Origin: an uncultured Lachnospiraceae bacterium
GTDB taxonomy: Bacteria > Bacillota > Clostridia > Lachnospirales > Lachnospiraceae
DNA length: 53,370 bases
Direction of reading: 5' to 3'
NCBI GenBank assembly: GCA_934294885.1
Contig: CAKRAK010000022.1
Coordinates: 1 to 53,370 of the forward strand
Below the pieces are notes generated by a model. That model worked only from the letters and a program-made list of their open reading frames with translations. It searched no databases and was not told where the DNA came from. Both the position numbers and the translations under genes were made by a program. How positions within the stretch are numbered: the stretch's first letter is position 1; every line of letters begins with the position of its first letter. This document shows positions 31,239 to 41,600 of the stretch, piece after piece.

Positions 31239-33278
31239 TCATTCATTTGCATTTGAAAAAGAATAAGCTCCATCATTATCTACACAGATTGAATTATTAC
31301 CTGAATATACCGTACTGTCACCATTAACTTTCCATGTTCCATTACTAAGCTGATAAGTATATTTACTAAATAAATAAACATTTCCTGCCGGTATTGTTTT
31401 TGATTTCATCCATTCGGCAGCTACTACGATATGGCATTCTTTTTTATTTCCGGCTTCATCCATACAACGAATTGTGTACTCCTTTTCTCCATTTTCAGAA
31501 GAAAGTTCCAAAACCGCTTTTCCATCCGTAACAGCAACCTTATCTTCATTTACACGGACATAATCCAAATGCGTATCTGTTACTACAACCTCAATTTCAT
31601 CTCCATAAACAGTTGAATTTGGAGTTATATTCGATATAACAGGTGCTTCTTTATCAATCTTGATTTCCGGAACCTCAATTGCTGCCGTCATTTCTCCTGT
31701 ATCAATCTTCTTCAAATAGACAGAAAAGCTATTTGTTGAACTTGTTATCTCTAATTGACTCTCATAAGAACCTTCTAAATCGGTAGCAATCAAATAGCCG
31801 CTAGCCGGTATAATTTGAACAACCGAAGTATAATATTGATTTTCGCCTACCGTACCACGAATCTGATAAGGTATTTCCGGAGCTTCTATAAAACCAATAT
31901 GAAAATCTGTAGTAGCAACAACCGCCTGATATCCTTCTGTTTCTGCAAAAATCGCTTTTGCAGTATAAATACCAATTGCACTTGGCTTTGTTTCTGTATA
32001 ACTATCGTCAGAGGCATTTTTGACCTTATATAAAATTGTTACGGATTGAGTTCCATTAGTTGATGAACTTACCACCGGATTGGGAACATTTCCGTATCCA
32101 ACATCAGCAACGGAAATACTTCCCTCACCTTTTCTCTTTTTAATTGAAAAATCATCCGTAGCAACTACCTGATAATACTCCTCTGTTTGTGCAAAGGTTG
32201 CTTTTGCAACATACTCCCCAGCCTTAGTTGGAGCTGTTGTGGAATATATACCGTCTACACCGGATTTTTCCTTATATTCAATTGTTACATTCAGAATTCC
32301 ATTGGTTGCAGATTCTACAATTGGTTTAATGCTTTCTCCATAATAAACATCATTTACAGTAATAGAACCCTTTCCTCTTTTTCTGTTCGCGATAAACTTG
32401 GCATATAAGGTGATATCTCCCTTTTCTTCGGTTCCGATTGAAGTTATCTTGATTTTATACTCTGCATCCATGTACCAGCCTGCAAACTCATAGCCTTCTT
32501 TCTTTGCATCCGCAAAGCCTGTTACTCCTTCTCCCTCTATATATGTTGTTGGATTTTCCTCTCCGTTTGTTCCTCCATTTAATTCATAGGTGATCTGGCA
32601 TTCTTTAGCAAATTTTGCATATAATGTTAGATCTCCGGTCTGGGATTTGGAAATCTCGGTTATTCGGTTAGAAAAACCACTATCAAGATACCAGCCACAA
32701 AAAACATATCCTGTTTTTTCCGCATCAGCAAGTGAAATGCTCTCCTTACCCTCATAATAATCAGCCGGATTTGCTGCTCCATTTGTTCCACCATTTAATT
32801 CATAAGTAATGTTAGATTTTGTATATTCAACAGCCTGTAAAGAGATATCCGACACATATCCACTAGAACCTAGTATGGAACCCATTACTTTCCAACCCCT
32901 AAATGCACCATCCGCAATTTGCGTTCCACCAATACCCGAATACGTCTGCAAATTACGTGTTTTGTCATTATCGGCAGCATCTGTCGCAGCTTCACTATCC
33001 TTTGTTATCATTGTTCCATCCAAATCATAATATGTAATCGTAACCAGAGGTACAGCACTGCTATTACTGGCATAGGTAATACTATCAGAAGCATCCAGCA
33101 ACAATCCTGCTTCTATCGCATCACCGGAAGCATTTGTCAAAACATATATCCCATCCATGTAACTAACACGGTAATCCGCAGCGGTCAATCGCATTGGAAC
33201 GATTTGCACAATTGCCAATACAAAAGCAAGGCACAATGCAAAGAACTGTTTTCTCCTTTTTTGAATACTTCCCCTCAT
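31239..33278 (-). CDS. Secreted surface protein with InlB-type repeats
   Basis: A 679-residue exported protein: signal peptide at 1-33 (cleavage near LTAADY), a unique N-terminal region to about 150, two InlB B-repeats (about 155-225 and 228-293, each beginning ITYELNGGTNG and ending LTLYAKF or ITLYAKF), two YDG/MBG-like repeats (about 298-380 and 385-460, beginning GSITVNDVYYG and GSISVADVGYG), and Ig-like C-terminal segments. It has no LPXTG, SLH or choline-binding anchor, so it is secreted or held by a partner. It is between a membrane protein and the FecR gene (37 bases). It may be the outside ligand-binding arm of the signalling system. Confidence 0.85.
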   Translation of the reverse strand: MRGSIQKRRKQFFALCLAFVLAIVQIVPMRLTAADYRVSYMDGIYVLTNASGDAIEAGLLLDASDSITYASNSSAVPLVTITYYDLDGTMITKDSEAATDAADNDKTRNLQTYSGIGGTQIADGAFRGWKVMGSILGSSGYVSDISLQAVEYTKSNITYELNGGTNGAANPADYYEGKESISLADAEKTGYVFCGWYLDSGFSNRITEISKSQTGDLTLYAKFAKECQITYELNGGTNGEENPTTYIEGEGVTGFADAKKEGYEFAGWYMDAEYKIKITSIGTEEKGDITLYAKFIANRKRGKGSITVNDVYYGESIKPIVESATNGILNVTIEYKEKSGVDGIYSTTAPTKAGEYVAKATFAQTEEYYQVVATDDFSIKKRKGEGSISVADVGYGNVPNPVVSSSTNGTQSVTILYKVKNASDDSYTETKPSAIGIYTAKAIFAETEGYQAVVATTDFHIGFIEAPEIPYQIRGTVGENQYYTSVVQIIPASGYLIATDLEGSYESQLEITSSTNSFSVYLKKIDTGEMTAAIEVPEIKIDKEAPVISNITPNSTVYGDEIEVVVTDTHLDYVRVNEDKVAVTDGKAVLELSSENGEKEYTIRCMDEAGNKKECHIVVAAEWMKSKTIPAGNVYLFSKYTYQLSNGTWKVNGDSTVYSGNNSICVDNDGAYSFSNANE

Positions 33279-33306
33279 ATAATCTCTCCCTTCTGTTGTG
33301 ACAGAA

Positions 33307-34581
33307 TCAACGTTTTCTTCTTAACCAGCTTCCTCCTGTTAGTTGTTCAAGAATCAATATAACAACAAGAATCACTGCTATCTGCGCCCTATATGTAAAA
33401 AAACAATGCAGATAAGAATGATTATGTAATACGATATATCGAATATATGGAATGAATCCAATTAAAACATATAAAAGAATTCTTTTTCCATTTACCCTTT
33501 CACAATGATATACATAAGCTAAATAAATAGTATATAAAATCAAAAATGTTCCTAAAATTGCACCGATTGTACCATAATCAAAAGGAAACAAACATTTTAT
33601 ATTGTTCCATATTGCTCCCAATATATATCCGTTAGAGTCAACTCCAATATTGCCACCAATACGTTCCTCCACATGTTCTACCACATAAGGCAAAACATTT
33701 TCCGAAAGAACAATAGAAGCAATCAACCACTTCATCATCCACATCCCGGTATAACCAATCCCCCAAAGAAGAAGGTTCTTTCCGGCAAAACGAAAAGCAG
33801 CCTTTTCGTTTTGTTGGTTTTTCTGTTCAGCCATCCATAACATCAAAAGCAAAGGAACCGTAACCGTTATTGTTTCTGTTGTAAGAAAATCAAAGAAATT
33901 CGTAACCATCCCGCTAACAAGAAAAAAAACTCCTATCTGTTGATAATGATTACAGCAAATCAGATGGATACCAATCATTGACAATACCAACATAAGAAGA
34001 TATGTCCAGGTATATTCCAGAGAAAGAGGTACAAACCAGACTGACGTCATGATTAAACCCAAAGCCATACCAATCATAGGAACCCAGGCTTTTTTCCAAT
34101 ATAGCTGAAGAAATAACATAACACATAACAGTGCAAGTACAACTCCATTTATCATATAAATCTGTTTTATGTTGCAGATAACAAGCAATGGTCTGACTAT
34201 AATATTCGAACCATGCCAATATCTCAAATATTGTTGATTTCCTTCACGATGCTTTGTAACGGCAGTTAAAAGATTTTCATTTTCATTATGGATATCTGTA
34301 TGATAATACTTTGACTCCATAACGGCCTTTAGTGGATGCCCGTTGTCATATGAATATGCAATTCCCAAAAGAATAGAATCTGCATAACGATCAATTTTAC
34401 TGCTTTCCACCACTGCAATCCGTTTTGCAAACAATTCTCCCTTACAAAGCATTTCCCCAGATATTTTTACATTTTCCCTAATATACGATTGGGGAATCAT
34501 TGCACATAATACAAGCATACCCGCCAGTAAAAATACTCCCCCCAAAAATACAATTGTGTATTTGAATATCTGTTTTCCCAT
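33307..34581 (-). CDS. Multi-pass membrane protein of unknown function
   Basis: A 424-residue integral membrane protein that I do not recognise. One N-terminal segment (about 8-30) is followed by an extracellular region of about 100 residues (Asp/Asn/His-rich, with ESKYYHTDIHNENENLL) and then eight or nine membrane segments (about 130-415). The layout of one helix, an outer loop and many helices recalls GT-C glycosyltransferases, but no catalytic motif is certain. AAGGAG precedes the ATG. It is the first gene behind the promoter with the 20-bp palindrome and lies 28 bases before the surface protein gene. Confidence 0.75.
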   Translation of the reverse strand: MGKQIFKYTIVFLGGVFLLAGMLVLCAMIPQSYIRENVKISGEMLCKGELFAKRIAVVESSKIDRYADSILLGIAYSYDNGHPLKAVMESKYYHTDIHNENENLLTAVTKHREGNQQYLRYWHGSNIIVRPLLVICNIKQIYMINGVVLALLCVMLFLQLYWKKAWVPMIGMALGLIMTSVWFVPLSLEYTWTYLLMLVLSMIGIHLICCNHYQQIGVFFLVSGMVTNFFDFLTTETITVTVPLLLMLWMAEQKNQQNEKAAFRFAGKNLLLWGIGYTGMWMMKWLIASIVLSENVLPYVVEHVEERIGGNIGVDSNGYILGAIWNNIKCLFPFDYGTIGAILGTFLILYTIYLAYVYHCERVNGKRILLYVLIGFIPYIRYIVLHNHSYLHCFFTYRAQIAVILVVILILEQLTGGSWLRRKR

Positions 34582-34600
34582 GTCAACGATACTCCTTATT

Positions 34601-34647
34601 ATTATATCAGCATCTTTTTTTATTGCCTACTACCCTGATGGGTAGTA
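34601..34647 (-). promoter_or_regulatory. Promoter with a perfect 20-bp palindrome at the -35 region
   Basis: TATAAT (34606-34601 on the minus strand) with TAGGCA 17 bases upstream. Directly abutting and overlapping this -35 is TACTACCC-TGAT-GGGTAGTA (34628-34647), a perfect palindrome with 8-bp arms. Its centre is about 43 bases before the predicted transcript start, the position where LuxR-type activators bind. The adjacent LuxR-family gene is the obvious candidate ligand. Confidence 0.55.
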
Positions 34648-34667
34648 TTTCGGCTGTTTTTTGGAAA

Positions 34668-34937
34668 TTATGATTCGATTACCATATGTCCAATTTCATT
34701 TGATATATAATCAGAATAGTCTAGTACAAATTGCGCCAGTTGCAATCCTGCCATAATCTCATCCACATTTTTTTGTTCCATAACAAATTGGATTAGTTCC
34801 TGTTCGTCTGTAATGCCCTGTTCCACAGCCTCACAAATAAAGGCATCCTCTTTTTCCACAATTTTTTTGATTTTATTAAGACAAAATGTATATTGGGATT
34901 TTGTTTTTTTCAACACAACCTCATCTTTCCATTTCAT
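34668..34937 (-). CDS. Small protein of unknown function behind the LuxR-type regulator
   Basis: An 89-residue, mostly helical, acidic protein without signal peptide or membrane segment; I recognise no family. GGAG lies about eight bases before ATG 34937, and the gene begins ten bases after the stop of the LuxR-type gene, so they are co-transcribed. It may modulate the regulator, which is inference from position only. Confidence 0.65.
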   Translation of the reverse strand: MKWKDEVVLKKTKSQYTFCLNKIKKIVEKEDAFICEAVEQGITDEQELIQFVMEQKNVDEIMAGLQLAQFVLDYSDYISNEIGHMVIES

Positions 34938-34947
34938 AATTCTGCTC

Positions 34948-37368
34948 CTACCTGTCTATACCAAGCCTTATGGCCATTCGTTCTGCTTCGCCTCTGTTTT
35001 TAACCTTCATTTTTCGATAGATATTGTGTACATGAAATTTATAGCCATTATAGGTAATATGACACTGTTCACAAATTTCTTTGGAAGAAATTCCATTACA
35101 CAGTAGCTTTAAAATCCGGTCTTCTGATTTCGTTAAAGGCTCCTCTAATTCATTTTGTACCTGCATATAATTTGGATAATATGTAGCAATTCTCTGGTTT
35201 AGCGTCTTAATTTCATTAAAATATCCTTCCTCCAGATTTTTTACAGAAACCCAATCTGTTTTATCCAGCAAAGGCTTTAATGCTGCTCCCTCTAAAGCAA
35301 ATACGGAAACAAAATGATAGTGTTGACCCTTTAATAGTGCCTGTTCTAACACTGTCCTCCAATCATCATTTCCCATACGATATAATAAAATAGATTTTAA
35401 CATCTGATTTTCAATCCAATAATAATGTCTTTCATATTGCGTAAAATAAATGTGAATTCGTTCTACTAATGCCAAAGCCTCTTCCTTTTTGTCCAATGCA
35501 AGCAGGGCTCGTACTTTGTAAATGTACTGATACCGATCTAAAATACAAAATTCCAGCATATCATTGGGAGCTGTTTCTAACCATTGCTTTGCCTCCTGAA
35601 CATCCCCTTCCAGTAATCGCATCCACATATGCAGGGTTTGCAGATTAGGCAATAAATGATTGGCATTTTCCGAAACAGCCTTTTGGACATAAATATCATA
35701 AATTGATGCAGCCTGTATCGGCTGTCCCTGTAGAAGATGTTCTTTTATCATTAATCCCGTTGCCACAAAACACATTTCTATATTTCCGCTAACGTCACTG
35801 GTATGATATCCATTATTCAACCTTGTCATAATCTCATAGGAATCCATTGTTCCTCTTTCCAAGCCACTTTCCGCCAAGGCGATATTAATCAAACCAACTC
35901 CGTTCTTTCCAAGGATTGCTTCTAGTGGTTTTTTTAAAATAATGGCAAGTTCTTTATCATTTCGACTCCATTCAGAGAAATCTAATCCACCATTCATAAC
36001 CGACGGTGCATTTCCTGTTACAGAAAATTCCGGCAATTTTATTTTTTTATTGATACAAAGTGTAGCTCCTGACATCATTTTTTTAATATACCCATTAATT
36101 CCCCTTTGTGGCAATGCGATGTCAAGATATGCAATCCGAACTGCAGCCTCTTTCCGTTCCCGGCTCCCAATGCTGGTATTTTTTTCATATTCCACTAATT
36201 TGTCATACCATTTATCAGACTGTTCCGGCTGCATAATCATTGCATACAACAAACTCATACCACACATCAATATAGGATATTTTTGTACCGTCGTTTCCGG
36301 TAACGCAAAATAATATTTTCTTGTTTCCAAATAATATGCCATTCCGGGATGTTTACCTGCATTTTCAATTAATAATTTCACAATACACTTCTCATTCTGT
36401 GCTTTTGTATAATATTCTAAAGCAAGGGGAATTTGGTCATTCATTTCATAATAATGGGCCCCACGATTATAATTTTCTTTTATCATATCGGAAGTATAAG
36501 TTACAGATTGTTTCCATTTCAAATACTGTTGCAAATGGGAACGATAAGAATAGAATTCGTCATCAACCTTTGTCAAAAAAGTCCCCACAGACATAGCCTG
36601 CTCCAACAACTGCGGAACATTGCTACCTGAAGTAATCATCTCGATCATAGGAATAGAAAAACGGGAATATTGACACATTGCCAATAACATATCCCTCATA
36701 GGAATATTCCATTTTTCAAATAAAGCATAATCGTAATAATGATATAAATCCAGTTTTGTCTGCTGCATATCGGAAAGCCCGTAACCACAACCGATTTGAT
36801 TCTCCTTAGGCTCAATATTCTCAGACATTCTGTTTTTTATTTGATAAACTAAAAAATTTAGAGACAGGGGATAACCACAGCTATCCTGTTGAATTGTATA
36901 AATCTCTTCCGGCAGTGCAAAAATCTCATTACGTTCCAAATACAGTTTTACTTCTTTATCTGAAAACATTAAATCCTGCTCCCCCGCAGTCACAAAGCTC
37001 TCTGCCACGGAAAGCACTCGAAGCCAGGAAGGGAGCGGGCTTCTACCAATCAAAACAATTTGTTTATCATTGGCTTTTCTTTTTTCTATTATATCAGTTA
37101 CATATTGTTTTGACTCTTCATCCGTCAACCATGAAAGATCATCAAAAACAATCACCCTTTGTTTTATAGTGGAGATTTCCGGCATTTCCGGGAAATATCC
37201 CAACTCACCACTTAAGACCAGATGTGCCTGTTTGCGATAAAAATATTCCATGGCAGTAGTTTTTCCAAATCCCACAGCCCCTGATATATAAATAGGCACT
37301 GCCATTTCCTCCGCCAGTTGAAATTTCTTATATATCATTGGCACCTTAATTATATCTTTTTTCTCCAC
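34948..37368 (-). CDS. STAND ATPase with LuxR-type HTH (MalT-like regulator)
   Basis: An 806-residue signal-transduction ATPase. The P-loop GAVGFGKTTAMEYF is near residue 32 and Walker B RVIVFDDLSWL near 72; a long helical TPR-like sensor region fills about 300-720; the C-terminal LuxR helix-turn-helix (about 738-806) contains LTKSEDRILKLLCNGISSKE and the recognition segment YKFHVHNIYRKM. The start is a GTG with GGGGG eight to ten bases upstream. MalT-like proteins activate transcription after ligand binding. It lies just upstream of the membrane/surface/FecR operon, whose promoter carries a 20-bp palindrome. Confidence 0.92.
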   Translation of the reverse strand: MEKKDIIKVPMIYKKFQLAEEMAVPIYISGAVGFGKTTAMEYFYRKQAHLVLSGELGYFPEMPEISTIKQRVIVFDDLSWLTDEESKQYVTDIIEKRKANDKQIVLIGRSPLPSWLRVLSVAESFVTAGEQDLMFSDKEVKLYLERNEIFALPEEIYTIQQDSCGYPLSLNFLVYQIKNRMSENIEPKENQIGCGYGLSDMQQTKLDLYHYYDYALFEKWNIPMRDMLLAMCQYSRFSIPMIEMITSGSNVPQLLEQAMSVGTFLTKVDDEFYSYRSHLQQYLKWKQSVTYTSDMIKENYNRGAHYYEMNDQIPLALEYYTKAQNEKCIVKLLIENAGKHPGMAYYLETRKYYFALPETTVQKYPILMCGMSLLYAMIMQPEQSDKWYDKLVEYEKNTSIGSRERKEAAVRIAYLDIALPQRGINGYIKKMMSGATLCINKKIKLPEFSVTGNAPSVMNGGLDFSEWSRNDKELAIILKKPLEAILGKNGVGLINIALAESGLERGTMDSYEIMTRLNNGYHTSDVSGNIEMCFVATGLMIKEHLLQGQPIQAASIYDIYVQKAVSENANHLLPNLQTLHMWMRLLEGDVQEAKQWLETAPNDMLEFCILDRYQYIYKVRALLALDKKEEALALVERIHIYFTQYERHYYWIENQMLKSILLYRMGNDDWRTVLEQALLKGQHYHFVSVFALEGAALKPLLDKTDWVSVKNLEEGYFNEIKTLNQRIATYYPNYMQVQNELEEPLTKSEDRILKLLCNGISSKEICEQCHITYNGYKFHVHNIYRKMKVKNRGEAERMAIRLGIDR

Positions 37369-37422
37369 TATTCAATCCCCCATAAAAAGCCGTTACAAAA
37401 TGTATCACCTTATCACAAAGAC

Positions 37423-38592
37423 TCAGGCTTCCTTACCGGCTTCAATAATAGCCTCTGCAAGTGCCTCCAATGCCGGAACATCTTCCTTTTTCATTACTGA
37501 TTTAATGGTTACTGTTGGTTCTACCACAGATATATTTGACATCTGTTCCAACAATCCCTTTATCGTACGGGCAGCCGTTGGTCCCCATGATCCATTTTCT
37601 AAAATACCAACTGTACGCTTCTGATATGCCTTTGATTTCAGATGGGTAAGAAAATCATGCATCGGTAAGAATACCCCACCATCATAGCTTGCCGCAGCCA
37701 ATATCATTCTGTCATAACGAAAAGCATCCTCTATACACTCTGCCATGTCCTCACGGCACAAATCACTGACAACGACCTTTTCCTCTCCTTTTTCCCGAAG
37801 AATTTCCGCAAGTCTGCAAGCCGCTTTTTTAGTATTCCCATGAATGGATGCATATGCAATAAATACACCCTTGCTCTCCGGTTTATAGCTGCTCCATGTG
37901 TCATATAATCCTATATAGTATCCTAAATTTTCCTTTAACACGGGACCATGTAGCGGACAGATTGTCTCAATGTCCAAAGCCGCAGCCTTCTTAAGCAGGG
38001 TCTGTACCGGTGCTCCGTATTTACCTACAATATTAAAATAATATCGTCTTGCCTCACACGCCCAGTCTTCCTCCGTATCCAAAGCACCGAATTTACCGAA
38101 TCCATCTGCCGCAAACAATATTTTTTCACTGCTTTCATATGTAACCATAACCTCCGGCCAGTGTACCATTGGTGCCATTACAAAATGAAGGGTATGAGAA
38201 CCTAAAGACAGGGTATCTCCCTCCTTTACAACAATGGTCTTACCTGTTATATCTACTTCAAAAAACTGTGGAAACATGGAAAATGTCTTTGCATTTCCCA
38301 CTAAAATCATATCCGGAAATAACTCAATCGCTCTTTCAATACTTCCTGCATGATCCGGTTCCAAATGCTGTACCACAAGATAATCTACCTTTCTGCCATC
38401 CAATACCTCTAATAGGTTGTGCTCCCACTCTGCCGTTTTTCTCTCGTCCACCGTATCCATGAGACACACCTTTTCATCTAAAATCACGTAAGAGTTATAC
38501 GAAATTCCATTGGGTACAATATACTGACTTTCAAATAAATCAATATCCTTATCATCCACACCTACATACTTTACACAATCTGAAATAACCAT
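37423..38592 (-). CDS. A-type flavoprotein (FprA/flavodiiron family)
   Basis: A 389-residue flavodiiron protein that reduces oxygen to water, or nitric oxide to nitrous oxide, protecting anaerobes. The metallo-beta-lactamase part (about 1-245) has the iron ligands in HLEPDHAGS, HWPE and LHGPVLKE; the flavodoxin part (about 250-389) starts with the FMN loop YASIHGNTKKAA. The order and length are those of the family. It needs electrons from a rubredoxin, and two rubredoxin domains are encoded at 46317-47015. AAGGAG precedes the ATG. It lies 13 bases after the hybrid kinase gene, so they may be co-transcribed. Confidence 0.94.
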   Translation of the reverse strand: MVISDCVKYVGVDDKDIDLFESQYIVPNGISYNSYVILDEKVCLMDTVDERKTAEWEHNLLEVLDGRKVDYLVVQHLEPDHAGSIERAIELFPDMILVGNAKTFSMFPQFFEVDITGKTIVVKEGDTLSLGSHTLHFVMAPMVHWPEVMVTYESSEKILFAADGFGKFGALDTEEDWACEARRYYFNIVGKYGAPVQTLLKKAAALDIETICPLHGPVLKENLGYYIGLYDTWSSYKPESKGVFIAYASIHGNTKKAACRLAEILREKGEEKVVVSDLCREDMAECIEDAFRYDRMILAAASYDGGVFLPMHDFLTHLKSKAYQKRTVGILENGSWGPTAARTIKGLLEQMSNISVVEPTVTIKSVMKKEDVPALEALAEAIIEAGKEA

Positions 38593-38605
38593 ATCTTTCT
38601 CTCCT

Positions 38606-41600
38606 TTATCTTAAATATTTTGACAGCATTTTGCTCATCTTATCTATATCAATCGGTTTTGACAAATGTCCGGACATACCGCTGGCAAGAGAATGTTTTA
38701 CATCCTCATCAAATGCATTGGCACTCATTGCAACAATCGGAATCCGCTTACAATCTTCTCTGTTTATCCTTCGGATTCTTCTGGTTGCTTCCAATCCGTC
38801 CATAACCGGCATCATAATATCCATGAGAATCAGGTCATAGGTATCCGCTGCGGTATTCTTCATCTTTTCTACAGCCTCTAATCCATTATACGCTTCATCT
38901 ACATTCATGCCATACTCCACTAATATGGTTTTAATAATCTCCATATTCAGTTCATTATCTTCTACCACCAGAATATTTTTTCCTTTCAGATTTACAAGAT
39001 CACCCTCCACACCAGTGGCTATTTCCTTCTCGGTTACAGGCTCTAGCTCCAAGGTAAAACTGAAGGTACTGCCTTTTCCTTTCTGACTGTCCAGTTGAAT
39101 CTCTGAATTCATCATATGAATCAACCGGTTACTGATTGCCAGACCAAGACCGGTACCCTGACGCCTTGCGCTTGCCGATTCATCCGCCTGTTCAAACTGC
39201 TGGAATATAAACGGCTGTTTTTCCTTCTCAATTCCAACTCCATCATCCGCTACGGAAAAAAGAATGGATGATTTTGCTTCATCAATCATCTGTTCCCTTA
39301 CTGTCAGTCTGATGTGACCGCCAACATTGGAATACTTAACTGCATTACCAAGGAAATTGACCAGCACCTGATTAATACGAAGACCATCACATAAAAAGCT
39401 GGTATGTCTTAAATCCATGTCCGCCTCATAATGCAGCAGCTTTTCCTGAAACTTTGACTCCATCAATGACTGTAATCCGTCAACCAATTCCCTTAAATTA
39501 CACTTTTCCAGAACAAGGTTCATCTTTCCGCTTTCAATCTTCGACATATCCAGGATATCATTTAACAGACCCAACAGATAGTTGGAGGATTTTTCTATTT
39601 TTTTAAGGCAGTCCACCTGACGCTCCCGGGTCTGTCCCTCCTTTAAAGCAATTGCCGTCATACCAATGATACCATTCATCGGAGTACGGATTTCATGGGA
39701 CATTCGTGCAAGGAAGTCGGATTTTGCCTTTGCGGATAAGTCATGGCGTTGCAGATTGATCTTATTCTGAATGATTGCCATAATTTCTTCCAACTGTTTT
39801 CTATGATTCTCATCCTCAAACAATGTTTCCGCCATTCCGACAAATATAATACTTCCCGAATATTGCATATTATCCATCATGTGATATACAATACCCGGAC
39901 CTTCTCCATAGCCACCTAAAATCTTTCTTCCCACATCATCTCTTGACACGGCTACAAGCTCCTGCATTTTTGTATCTTTGATAAAAGACTGATACGTTGT
40001 TTCCGTACAAAGAACAGACTTGTTTTTCCGCAGCATTTCATTGGTTTCCTTGAAAATGTAAGTACCGTTACTAACAAGCTCCTCTCTCATGAATCTTGTG
40101 ATTATAACATTTTCAAAGGTATAACTTTCCTTCATCTTATAAAGAAGTAAATCTAAAATTGCACTGATATTTTCTCCCCGGTCCAATAAATTCATTGCAA
40201 GGAACGGAATATTTAGTTCACTCAAATGATTAATTGAATCCATCTGGGAGAAGCTGTTTGGTGACAGATTCTGTTGTTGCAGTTCTGACAGTTCATTCCA
40301 TGCCACAATTGGTTTCTTCATTTGGTTTGCAACATGCAAAGCAGTCAAAACTTTGGAAATATCCAAATTCTCGTCAAAAACCATTCCGGTTTCCGTCATT
40401 CCGCAAAAGAATGAAATACTGTAATATCTTTCCTTAATCAGTGCGGTAAAATCATGCCGGATTCTCTGAATACATCCTCTGACTTCCTCTGCACCTTTTC
40501 CCGGAATCCAAAGCATTAACTGATCCATTCCCGGTCGGATACCGATTACGTGCTCCAGATTTTCAGCCTGACACGCTGCATAAACCTGCTTTGCCAGCTG
40601 TTCCATTAACAAATCCCCAAAAACAAGACCATATTGTTCATCTATTGCAACAAATCTGTATATATCCAGCAAAACAAGAGCATTTTTTGGCTTCACATAC
40701 GGACTGTTTTTAATCTCCTCCAATCCGTATTCCAAACGGTAGAACGTTGTTAAGGAATCATAATACCGTTTATTCTTCTGCTCTTCCTCCAATAATTTTG
40801 TCTTATTAATATTATGTACACAGCCTACAACACGGGACAGATTGCCATCCGTATCCCGAAGTATGCTTCCCGTCAGATTCACCCATTCATAAGGCTCTTC
40901 CTCCGACACCCTTAACCGAATTTCCAAATTTATCGTCTTGCTGAGACAATCCATTAATAATCTTACAGATTCCCGGTCATCGGGGTGAATTGCAGAATAA
41001 TCAGTATATTCCGGATGGAGATTACAATCCCAGACACCATCTTCATTTTTACTGTTTACGATTTCCAATATATTATCCTTACAACGATAGATAAAGAACA
41101 GATCTCTGGAATTTTCTACCGCAATCCGGTACCGTTCCTTTTCTTCTAATAATTGTTCCTCATTCTTCTTTTGTGTATCCGTCAGATTCTCCACAACATC
41201 ATGCAATTCATCTATCTCTATAATATTGGAGGTTTGAAAATGATGAATCCCTTCTATACCCATTCTGACACTGTCCATAAGCCGGTATACCGGTTTCGTC
41301 ACATAACGAATCAATAATGTAACAACGAAAAATGCCAAAATAATACTACTGATTGCCACAATCAACAGCTTACCCTTTAACTCATTACCAAAACCATAAA
41401 TGGAATTCTCCGCAACAAATCCGCAAAGCATCCAGTCCGTATCCTCATAAGGAACATGATTACTGTATAGCTCCAATGGACTACATACACAATATATCTC
41501 CTGTTTTCCTACCGTTACATCCTCCACCTTATACAAATCCTTATTGACTAAGGTCAGTTGAAATCGTCCATCTTCCTTATTCACTGCATTATATACAACA

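Noticed and set aside
31239..33278. Sortase-type anchoring of the surface protein
   Set aside because: The C-terminus (ending YSFSNANE) has no LPXTG-like motif, hydrophobic stretch or basic tail.
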